Translations under genes and position numbers: made by a program | Origin: Microbacterium allomyrinae | Lineage (GTDB): Bacteria; Actinomycetota; Actinomycetes; Actinomycetales; Microbacteriaceae | Length of the DNA: 64,000 nucleotides | Assembly (NCBI RefSeq): GCF_020682705.1 | Contig: NZ_JAGTTN010000002.1 | Coordinates: 62,001 to 126,000 of the forward strand | Direction of reading: 5' to 3' | The notes under the pieces: generated by a model | Databases searched by the model: none | Told to the model about the DNA's origin: nothing | What the model saw: only the letters and a program-made list of their open reading frames with translations | Part shown: piece after piece, positions 14,615 to 21,842 of the stretch | How positions within the stretch are numbered: position 1 is the first letter of the stretch | How the letters are laid out: every line of letters starts with the position of its first letter

Positions 14615-15057
14615 CCGGCCGCGGGCAGCCAGGGCAACGCGAGGCTCCACCCACGCATGGTCGCCACGGTGACGAGGGCCACGAGCACCAGTACGTTGAC
14701 CACGACAGTGCCCCAGAACGATCGTCGGAACGATCGCTTGCGCGTCTTATGGCGAAAGAGCTGCTGTGCGAGAAGCGCACCCGGCCAGCCGCACACGAGG
14801 CCGAGCGTCAGCAGGGTCCGCTCCGGCACACGCCGCCACCCCCGCTGCGCGGCGGTCTTGTCGATGCCGTAGACGGTGAACGCGATGAGGCTCATCACCG
14901 TGTAGAGGGCGGGCATCCACCACGGGAGCGCGAGAACGACGAAGGCCACGGCGAAGACGGCCACGAAGACGATGAGCACCGTCCAGCTGAGCGTCGCCGG
15001 CAGCGGACGCGAGAGATCTCGCGTCGGACGAGCCGGCTGGTGCGGTGCAAGCGACAT
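14611..15057 (-). CDS. DUF1294 small membrane protein
   Basis: 148 residues from ATG 15057. After a basic N-terminus there are hydrophobic helices (LSWTVLIVFVAVFAVAFVVLAL, MPALYTVMSLIAFTVYGIDKTAAQRGWRRVPERTLL, GWPGALLAQQLFRHKTRKRSFRRSFW, and a last helix). The DKxxAxxxxxRxPE and GxxGAxxxQxxFRHKTxKxxF motifs define DUF1294. Some members are fused to cold-shock domains; this one is not. Function unknown. It converges with the transpeptidase gene with a 6-base gap. Confidence 0.75.
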   Translation of the reverse strand: MSLAPHQPARPTRDLSRPLPATLSWTVLIVFVAVFAVAFVVLALPWWMPALYTVMSLIAFTVYGIDKTAAQRGWRRVPERTLLTLGLVCGWPGALLAQQLFRHKTRKRSFRRSFWGTVVVNVLVLVALVTVATMRGWSLALPWLPAAG

Positions 15058-15170
15058 GTCGTTGATCCTAGGGCGGGGCAGGACACCCGATCTCGCGCTC
15101 GACGGGAGCACGCACGCGGCGCGCCCGACGAGGCGCCCGCCTCCGGGAGCGAACCCGCGCCGGGAGTATC

Positions 15171-15977
15171 GTGTGGCCTGTGCCCCTCGCTCCCCGCGTG
15201 ACCGTCGTGATCCCGTGTCGCGACGACGCCGGGTTCCTCGACGCGTGCCTGACAGCGCTCGCCGCCCAGACGCACCGTGCCGATCGCGTGATCGTGGTCG
15301 ACAACGGCAGCACGGACGACTCTGCCGCCGTGGCACGCCGGCACGGAGCAATCCTCGTCGAGGAGCCGGTCGTGGGCATCTGGCCGGCCGCGGCGCGAGG
15401 GTACGACGAGGCGATGGACGGCGCCGACATCGTCGCGCGTCTCGACGCCGATTCGCGTCCCCACTCGGACTGGATCGCGCGGCTGGTGCGGGCATTCGTC
15501 GCGGACCCGTCGCTCGGGGTGCTCACGGGGGGAGCGGAGTTCTATGGCGGCACCTCGCTGCAGAACTATCTCGGCGAGCACTGGTACATCGGCGGTGGGC
15601 ACTACTGGATCAGGAAGTGGCTCGGCATACCGCTCGTATTCGGCTCGAACTTCGCGATGCGCGCCGGGGTGTGGCTGCGAGTACGCGACCAGGTCGATCG
15701 CGGGAATGCCCGCATCCACGACGATCTCGATCTCACGATCCGGCTGCGGGCATCCGACGGCGTGCGCTACGACCCCCAGCTGCGCATGCCCGTTTCAGCG
15801 CGCCCGGTGCAGACGGTCTCGGGACTCTCGCGCCGTGTGTTCAAGGTCGCGACGACGTTCGCGGTGAGCTGGCCCGAGGGGGCGGCGTGGCGCAGGCGCG
15901 GCGAGTCCACGACGGCCGCGGCTGACGCCGAGTGGCTGCCCGACGGCGACGACTGGGCGCCCGAGTACGGGGGCTGA
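15171..15977 (+). CDS. Glycosyltransferase family 2
   Basis: 268 residues. I chose GTG 15171 because GGGAG lies 4 bases before it. The GT-A fold is clear: VTVVIPCRDDAGFLDACLTALAAQTHRADRVIVVDNGSTDDSAAVAR, then ARLDADSRP (metal-binding DxD) and HDDLDLTIRLRASDGVRYDPQ as the acceptor-side ED-like motif. A region with NYLGEHWYIGGGHYWIRKWLG is aromatic-rich and may associate with the membrane. It transfers a sugar from a nucleotide donor; acceptor and pathway are not evident from the neighbours. Confidence 0.8.
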   Translation: MWPVPLAPRVTVVIPCRDDAGFLDACLTALAAQTHRADRVIVVDNGSTDDSAAVARRHGAILVEEPVVGIWPAAARGYDEAMDGADIVARLDADSRPHSDWIARLVRAFVADPSLGVLTGGAEFYGGTSLQNYLGEHWYIGGGHYWIRKWLGIPLVFGSNFAMRAGVWLRVRDQVDRGNARIHDDLDLTIRLRASDGVRYDPQLRMPVSARPVQTVSGLSRRVFKVATTFAVSWPEGAAWRRRGESTTAAADAEWLPDGDDWAPEYGG

Positions 15978-16027
15978 TCGAGTCGGCATTCGGCCGAGCA
16001 GCTCGCCGTGTGTCGGGCGCTCTCGGT

Positions 16028-16033
16028 AGCCTC
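16028..16033 (+). promoter_or_regulatory. -10 box TAGCCT of the DUF1905 gene
   Basis: TAGCCT ends 5 bases before GTG 16039 and 8 before ATG 16042. This suggests a leaderless transcript beginning at or near the start codon. Confidence 0.4.
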
Positions 16034-16041
16034 GTGTCGTG

Positions 16042-16335
16042 ATGATCGAGTTCGACGGCGATGTGTTCCGGTGGGCTGCGCGTGCGGACTCGTCGTGGTT
16101 CTTCACCTCGGTCCCGCCCGAGCTGAGCGACGACATCCGTGAGATTCCGCGCCCGTATCGCGGGTTCGGCTCGGTGCGCGTGCGTGCGCGCATCGGTGGC
16201 TCGGAGTGGACGACGTCGATCTTCCCCTCATCCGACGGCACGTACGTGCTGCCGTTGAAGAAGTCGGTGAGGGAGGCTGAGAGCCTGGTCGACGGCGGAC
16301 CGGTCACTGTGCGACTCGACGTGCTCGATGCGTGA
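16042..16335 (+). CDS. DUF1905 domain protein
   Basis: 97 residues. The small beta-barrel DUF1905 signature is seen in FDGDVFRW, SSWFFTSVPPELSDDIRE, GFGSVRVRARIGGSEWTTSIFP, GTYVLPLKKSVREAE and the final VTVRLDVLDA. Some proteins fuse this domain to YdeI-type bacteriocin-resistance domains; here it stands alone. Function unknown. GTG 16039 and ATG 16042 are adjacent in frame. Confidence 0.75.
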   Translation: MIEFDGDVFRWAARADSSWFFTSVPPELSDDIREIPRPYRGFGSVRVRARIGGSEWTTSIFPSSDGTYVLPLKKSVREAESLVDGGPVTVRLDVLDA

Positions 16336-16374
16336 TGAGCACGTCCGCTGGGTCTGATCCCACGCGTCCCCGCC

Positions 16375-17076
16375 GTGTCCGTCCGCGCGCACCCGGATTC
16401 GGCCTTCGTGCGATCATGGGGCGTGCTGCCGGGACTCGTGACATTGTTCGTCGGGACGACCGACCCGATCGCCGGGGCATTCCTCGGCGCCGGCCCTGCG
16501 CTCTGGGTCGTGACGAGTCGGCCCATCGACGTGATCGCGGTCTCGACGGGCGCGACCGCTGCGGAACTCGGGGCGCTCGCTGCCGTGATCGTCGCGTTCC
16601 TGTACTTCGCGGTGATCAGTGTCGTGCTCACTCTCATCGATATCGATACGCACCGACTGCCGAACAGGATCGTGCTGCCGAGCTACCTCGTCGCCGGCAT
16701 CCTGTTCACGATCGCTGCGTTGCTCGGCGGCGACGCAGCAGCCCTGCTGCGCGCGGGAATCGGCATGGCCGTGCTGTACGCGTTCTACTTCGTGCTGAGG
16801 CTGCTCCGCCCCGGTGGCATGGGAGGGGGCGACCTCAAACTCGCCGGCGTGATCGGCATGTATCTCGGCTGGATCGGTTGGGGCGCGCTCGCGGTGGGCG
16901 CGTTCGCCGCGTTCTTGCTGGGAGGGCTGTTCGGTATCACGCTCATGCTGGTGCGGCGCGCGGAACGCCAGACCGCCATTCCGTTCGGCCCGTGGATGAT
17001 CCTGGGTGCGTGGATCGGTGTGTTCGCCGGCGAGGCGGCGGCACGCGAGTATATGAGTGTGTTCGTCGGAGGCTAG
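16375..17076 (+). CDS. A24 family prepilin peptidase-like protein
   Basis: 233 residues from GTG 16375, with about seven membrane helices. The two catalytic aspartates of the A24 aspartyl proteases are present in TLIDIDTHRLPNRIVLPSYL and GGMGGGDLKLAGVIGMYLGW. It lacks the N-terminal cysteine-rich methylase domain of the long PilD proteins, as usual in actinobacteria. It would cleave prepilin or Flp/Tad pilin leader peptides at the membrane, but no pilus genes are in this window. It ends 9 bases before the next gene. Confidence 0.8.
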   Translation: MSVRAHPDSAFVRSWGVLPGLVTLFVGTTDPIAGAFLGAGPALWVVTSRPIDVIAVSTGATAAELGALAAVIVAFLYFAVISVVLTLIDIDTHRLPNRIVLPSYLVAGILFTIAALLGGDAAALLRAGIGMAVLYAFYFVLRLLRPGGMGGGDLKLAGVIGMYLGWIGWGALAVGAFAAFLLGGLFGITLMLVRRAERQTAIPFGPWMILGAWIGVFAGEAAAREYMSVFVGG

Positions 17077-17085
17077 GAGGTCGAG

Positions 17086-18111
17086 ATGTCTGGACTGATC
17101 GCCCGAGTGACCGCGTGGGCGCTGTCGCTCAAACCCGTACGGGTGTGGTTCCACTATGCGGAGCGCCGCGGATTCATGCTGGCCGACAGCATCACTTATC
17201 GCGCGCTGTTCTCGGTGTTCGCGGCCGTGCTGCTGGGGTTCACCTTCGCGGCGCTCTGGCTCGACGGCAACCCGGCCGCGTGGCAGGCGCTGATCGACGC
17301 TGTCGACGCCGCCATTCCCGGTCTCGTCGGCGAGGACGGTCTCATCAAGGTCAGCGCTATCGAGGCTCCCGTCGGACTCACACTCACCGGCATCCTCTCG
17401 CTCGTCGGCCTCGTGGGCGCGGCGATCGGTGCGATCGGATCGCTGCGCGCGGCGCTGCGCACCCTCGCGGATGAGCTCCACGACGATGTCTTCTGGATCT
17501 GGGTGATCCTTCGCAACCTGCTGCTCGCCCTCGCCATCGGCGGGGGACTGGTGCTCTCGGCCGCCGCGACGTTCTACGGCTCGACATTGATCGACGTCGT
17601 CGGCACCTGGGTCGGCGGCGACGAGGTCGTCGCGGGAATCGCCTCGCAGGTCCTTGCGATCGCGGCGGTGTTCGCCCTCGATGCCGGCGTCATCGCGCTC
17701 GGGTTCGTGGTGCTCAGCGGAGTGCGCGCCCGCGCGCGTGTGCTCTGGCCCGGCGCGCTCCTCGGCGCGGTGGCCCTCACGGTGCTGCAGCAGCTGTCGG
17801 GGCTGTTCGTGCGCGGGGCAGGCGCGAACCCCCTCTTCGCGTCGTTCGCGGCCCTTATCGCGCTGCTCATCTGGTTCAACCTCTCGGCCCAGGTGGTCCT
17901 GCTCGCGTCGACCTGGATCATCGTCGGCGTCGCCGAGGAGCGCGACCCGATCCGCGAACGCCACGGGGCTCCGACATTCGCGCTGCGCCGGGTGCAGCGG
18001 GCGGAAGATGCCGCGCGCGTCGCCGTCGCAGAACTCGAGCTCGCTCGTGCCGAGGCCGATCGCGAACGTGAGGCGATGCTCGCCAAGAACGCCCCGTCGG
18101 GGAGGAACTGA
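17086..18111 (+). CDS. YihY/virulence factor BrkB family membrane protein
   Basis: 341 residues, start ATG 17086 with AGGAGG well placed. It has about six membrane helices: RRGFMLADSITYRALFSVFAAVLLGFTFAA is the family's N-terminal motif, and GANPLFASFAALIALLIWFNLSAQVVLLASTW its C-terminal one. A charged helical tail of about 45 residues rich in Ala, Glu and Arg follows, probably cytoplasmic. The family (formerly RNase BN-like, incorrectly) is of unknown function. It is probably coupled to the preceding A24 peptidase gene. Confidence 0.82.
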   Translation: MSGLIARVTAWALSLKPVRVWFHYAERRGFMLADSITYRALFSVFAAVLLGFTFAALWLDGNPAAWQALIDAVDAAIPGLVGEDGLIKVSAIEAPVGLTLTGILSLVGLVGAAIGAIGSLRAALRTLADELHDDVFWIWVILRNLLLALAIGGGLVLSAAATFYGSTLIDVVGTWVGGDEVVAGIASQVLAIAAVFALDAGVIALGFVVLSGVRARARVLWPGALLGAVALTVLQQLSGLFVRGAGANPLFASFAALIALLIWFNLSAQVVLLASTWIIVGVAEERDPIRERHGAPTFALRRVQRAEDAARVAVAELELARAEADREREAMLAKNAPSGRN

Positions 18112-18161
18112 GCGCCTGGGGCCCGCCTGCGGCACGCCGGTGATGCCTCTTACTCTTGCGT

Positions 18162-18893
18162 CTACCTTGCGTATCGCTCGACGAACGTGCGGAGCATGAC
18201 GCTCGGGTGCGAGACGGCGGCTCGGCGCACGGCGCTGAGCGTGAGATCGAGTTCGTCGGCTGCGAAATAGCCGTGGTCGGCGTAGGCGTGAATGCGCGTC
18301 GTGATGCCGTCGACATCGAGCTCGGGGTGGAACTGCGTCGCGTACACGTTGTCTCGCACTTTGAACATCTGCACCGGGCATGCCGGCGACGACGCCAGCA
18401 GCGTCGCAGACTCGGGCAGGTGCGAGATCGCCTCTTTGTGACCGACGAAGGCATCGAACGTCGTCGGGATGCCCGCAAGCAGCGGATCGGATACCCCGGC
18501 GTCTGTCATCGTCACTGGCACGACGCTGATCGGCTCGGGGTAAGTGCGGTCGATCACCGCGCCCTGATGTGCGCCCAGGGTGCCGATGCCGTAGCAGGCG
18601 CCGAGGAAGGGGAAGTCCCGGGCGACGACCTGGTCCAGGAGAGTGGCGAACTCCGATTCGACGCGATGCTGCACCGCGGACTTCTTGTCGTCGGGATCGG
18701 ACGCGTTGAAGGGGCCACCGCCGACGAAGATGCCCGAGAGCTCATCGAGGTCGAGCGGCGGCATCGACCGGGCCTCGAGGCGAACGCGGATCAGCTCGCC
18801 CTCGGCGAGTCCGCTGTAGCGGAGGAAGAGCTCGTACTCGTCATCGGCGGGGACGTCCTCGGCACGGGTCGCGAGGAGCACGAACGGCTTCAC
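18162..18893 (-). CDS. Class I glutamine amidotransferase-like protein
   Basis: 243 residues from GTG 18893. The class I amidotransferase core is visible: LSGIFVGGGPFNASDPD, the nucleophile elbow FLGACYGIGTLGAHQGA (Cys at about residue 99), VGHKEAISHLP, and the His-Glu pair in YATQFHPELDVDG. The stand-alone form resembles GMP synthase-like or YfeJ-type amidotransferases that hydrolyse gamma-glutamyl amides. The partner or acceptor is not evident. A TAGGCT box lies 6 bases before the GTG, with GGAGAG between them. Confidence 0.82.
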   Translation of the reverse strand: MKPFVLLATRAEDVPADDEYELFLRYSGLAEGELIRVRLEARSMPPLDLDELSGIFVGGGPFNASDPDDKKSAVQHRVESEFATLLDQVVARDFPFLGACYGIGTLGAHQGAVIDRTYPEPISVVPVTMTDAGVSDPLLAGIPTTFDAFVGHKEAISHLPESATLLASSPACPVQMFKVRDNVYATQFHPELDVDGITTRIHAYADHGYFAADELDLTLSAVRRAAVSHPSVMLRTFVERYAR

Positions 18894-19024
18894 CTCTCCA
18901 GCCTACGGGGGCGGCGACGGCGGTCCTTCCGCCAATCCGGAAGCCGGAGTCCGCGCCTCCTTCCGGACCGATCCTCAGCGTGGGATCCTTCAGGAGCCCG
19001 CAAGCCGAATCCTGGACCGACGTA

Positions 19025-19061
19025 TCGGGGGCGCGTGCCGTCGAGCGGCGCGAGCCCCCGA
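19025..19061 (-). terminator. Stem-loop after the rhamnogalacturonan lyase gene
   Basis: Eight-base arms TCGGGGGC/GCCCCCGA with a GC-rich partly paired loop lie about 25 bases after the stop of the minus-strand gene. There is no T-run. Confidence 0.45.
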
Positions 19062-19085
19062 CACAGGGGCGCATCCCTCCTGCGA

Positions 19086-21617
19086 TCAGCGTCCGGCGCT
19101 GAACCGATGCGTCCAGCTCGATGTCGCGCCCGCGGCGACGGCGACGCCGGGCTTGGGCACAGCGGTGACCGTCACCTCGGCACCACGAGCGACCTTCACG
19201 ATCGGGATCCGCACCTTCTCGCCGTCGACGTAGTAGTCGAACGAGCGGTCGGGCACGACGATCACGACGTCCAGCAGCGAACCCCGAGGATCGACGAACC
19301 GGGGCTCGCGCGGCGCCGCCGCCACGGTGTGCACGGGTACGTTCGCGAAGTCCATGTCGCTTGCGAGGTAGTAGCTCGTGTACGACGGCTGGTTGTACGT
19401 GGTGTTCTGGCGCGCGACCTCGGCACGGTACTGCACGTCGTGCATGAGCGTCGGCAGTTTGTGCGTGGTGACCTCGATGCTCGTATAGATGCGCAGCGCG
19501 TGCGAGTCCGTCGTCCGCACGAGCAGCTCCTCGCGCCAGTCGCCGAGCACGTCGGCCACCAGCGAGGCGTTGCCCTTCGTGCCGTTGTTGCTGCGCGTGC
19601 CTTCGGCCGTGAGCACGGTGCCACGTGTCCAGTCGTCGATCGTCACGTTCGCGTCGCCGCTGCCGTTCACGATCTGCGTCGTCAGATCGGCGGCCCAGCG
19701 GATCGACTGATTCGTGCCGGGGATCGCGGTGTCGAGGATCGCTCCCGTGGCGCTGAGCAGGCCGGATGCCTCGGTGCCGCCGGGCATGCTCGCCCAGGTC
19801 TCGATTCCCGGGACGTCGGCGCGCACATCGCCGATCATGCTCCGGCCGGTGTCTCGGCCCGAATACGCGCCGAACAGCACACCGCCGGTCGCGGCATCCC
19901 TGAGGGCCGAGCCGTACGGCGCGAACGTGCCGCCCTCGTGCGCGGTCCAGATCTCGAGACCGGGACGGGTCGGGTCGATGTCGGTGACGTGCATCGCATC
20001 GCCGTGACCGAGACGCACGTTTTCGCCGGGCGCTGCGCTGCCGGCCGGGAGAGTGTCGAACGAGCTGTAGAGCAGCCCGCCGTCGTCGTCGATGGTCGCT
20101 GAGCCGTAGACGATCTCGTGCTTGCCATCGCCATCCACATCGGCGGCGCTCAACGAATGGAAGCCCTGCGTCGTGAGGGTGCCGTACACCGGATCGGTGC
20201 CATCACGGCCGTGGGGGCTGTCGTTGAACGGGTTGGTCATGGGGACGTGGCCGCTGTCGACGAACCAGCGGGGGCTGAGGTGCTCGCCGTCCCAGTCGTA
20301 CGCCGCGACCGTCGAGCGCGTGTAGTAGCCCCGCGCGAAGATCGCGGAGGGATGCGTGCCGTCGAGGTACGCGACGCCCGCGAGGAATCGGTCCACTCGG
20401 TTGCCCGGCTCGATCCGGGCCATCGCATAATCGCCCCACATCAGACCGTCATCGCCGCGACCGGGCTCGTAGCGGACGGTCTCCAGTTCCTCGCCCGTCG
20501 CCGAATCGAACACCGTGAGGTACTCGGGCCCGTCTACGATGAATCCCTCGAATGTCGTGAGGTCGTTCCGAGCGCTGCGAGCGGGCGCGTACGTGGTGAT
20601 GAAGTAGTCGACGAGCTCGGCCGCGGATTCGGTGGACAGAGGATACTCGTGCGCAACGGGGATGCCGAATGCCTCCTCGAGCGTGGCCGGCCAGTTGCCG
20701 GCGACCACCTCGGGATGCTCCGCCCAGCCCTCGAAGACCGCGATCAGGTGGTCGCGGTATTCCGCGGCGCTCATCCGGTAGTCGTCGTCCGGCGAGTAGC
20801 CGGCGGCGAGGTCTTCCGCGAGCATCGTGATCCCGGCGTCGGAGACCACGCTGCCGTCGGTGTCGTAGCGGAACGACTTCGTGCCCGGCGCGGTCTTGAG
20901 CATCGTCTCCGACCGGCCATCGCCATCGAAGTCATAGACCATGAACTGCGTGTAATGCGCCCCGGCTCGGATGTTGACTCCGAGGTCGATGCGATTGAGG
21001 AGTGTGCCGTCGAGCTCGTACGTGTCGATGTAGACGGGGCCGGTATAGCCCTTCTGCGAGACATCCTTGGAGTTGGACGGGTCCCATTTCACGACGAACT
21101 CGTACGCGCCGTCCCCGTCGACATCCGCGACTGAGGCGTCGTTGGCGGAGTACGTGTAGGCCTCGCCCGCCGGTGTCATCCCGTCGGCGGGCTTGTGAAG
21201 GGGCAGATCGTGGAAGCCGCCGCTCCACGCGGTGACCCCGGCAGATTGCTCGCCGGTGACGTCATGCCATGCCGGAGCCACCGTGTACACGGCTGCGGCC
21301 GATCCGTCCGGGTCGGCGTAGTTCGTGCTGTCGTCGACGGTCGCGATGCGCTTTCCGTCGCGGAACACGACGAACGACGGCCCGCTCACACCGGTGTCGG
21401 TCGCCGCGCCCGCCTCTGTCGCGAGCAATCGCCAGCTGAGGAACACGCCCTCGGCGGTCGAGACGGCGACGAGGCCGCGGTCGAGCGCTTCGAGCTGCAC
21501 TCCGGCCTCGCCGTGCGGTCGGTCCTGGGCGGTGGCAGGCTGCACCGCTCCGAGGATCAGGGCGCCGGCGATGCCGCCGGCTGTCAGAATGCGTGCGGAT
21601 GTGCTCCGAAGATTCAT
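19086..21617 (-). CDS. Secreted rhamnogalacturonan lyase (PL11 type)
   Basis: 843 residues from ATG 21617. The N-terminal signal peptide (NLRSTSARILTAGGIAGALILGAVQPATA) probably ends before QDRPHG. The mature protein is a beta-propeller with several Ca-binding DxDGDG loops (DVDGDGAYEFVVKWD, DFDGDGRSETMLKT, DVDGDGKHEIVYGS), FHSLSAADVDGDG and the LGDWREELLVRT, TTHKLPTLMHDVQYR, YNQPSYTSYYLASDMDF blocks, all characteristic of PL11 lyases such as YesW/YesX. It cleaves the rhamnose-galacturonate backbone of pectin by beta-elimination outside the cell. A short C-terminal domain follows. It is transcribed alone; a LacI-type operator lies upstream. Confidence 0.85.
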   Translation of the reverse strand: MNLRSTSARILTAGGIAGALILGAVQPATAQDRPHGEAGVQLEALDRGLVAVSTAEGVFLSWRLLATEAGAATDTGVSGPSFVVFRDGKRIATVDDSTNYADPDGSAAAVYTVAPAWHDVTGEQSAGVTAWSGGFHDLPLHKPADGMTPAGEAYTYSANDASVADVDGDGAYEFVVKWDPSNSKDVSQKGYTGPVYIDTYELDGTLLNRIDLGVNIRAGAHYTQFMVYDFDGDGRSETMLKTAPGTKSFRYDTDGSVVSDAGITMLAEDLAAGYSPDDDYRMSAAEYRDHLIAVFEGWAEHPEVVAGNWPATLEEAFGIPVAHEYPLSTESAAELVDYFITTYAPARSARNDLTTFEGFIVDGPEYLTVFDSATGEELETVRYEPGRGDDGLMWGDYAMARIEPGNRVDRFLAGVAYLDGTHPSAIFARGYYTRSTVAAYDWDGEHLSPRWFVDSGHVPMTNPFNDSPHGRDGTDPVYGTLTTQGFHSLSAADVDGDGKHEIVYGSATIDDDGGLLYSSFDTLPAGSAAPGENVRLGHGDAMHVTDIDPTRPGLEIWTAHEGGTFAPYGSALRDAATGGVLFGAYSGRDTGRSMIGDVRADVPGIETWASMPGGTEASGLLSATGAILDTAIPGTNQSIRWAADLTTQIVNGSGDANVTIDDWTRGTVLTAEGTRSNNGTKGNASLVADVLGDWREELLVRTTDSHALRIYTSIEVTTHKLPTLMHDVQYRAEVARQNTTYNQPSYTSYYLASDMDFANVPVHTVAAAPREPRFVDPRGSLLDVVIVVPDRSFDYYVDGEKVRIPIVKVARGAEVTVTAVPKPGVAVAAGATSSWTHRFSAGR

Positions 21618-21714
21618 CGTCGAATCGTTCTCCCGGTTCCTGGTGCGCGGAATGCGCTTTCCGGTCTCGACGCTAGTTCGAAGCGGAATTCGGGTCAACG
21701 GGCGGAGGTGATTG

Positions 21715-21728
21715 TTGGAACGTTTTAA
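21715..21728. promoter_or_regulatory. LacI-type operator upstream of the lyase gene
   Basis: TTGGAACGTTTTAA keeps the central AACGTT core and outer TT/AA of LacI/CcpA-type sites, with two mismatched pairs. It lies about 100 bases upstream of the lyase start. Sugar-responsive control is inferred. Confidence 0.45.
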
Positions 21729-21842
21729 TGTTCGGAGGCCTCATACGCCGATTCGGAGGTCCGGCGTTCCGCGCCTCGCTCCGCGTCGACCGACGGCGCC
21801 GCAGTCGATCTCCGCTCCGGTGTCCGAGCGCGGCGGCCGGCG

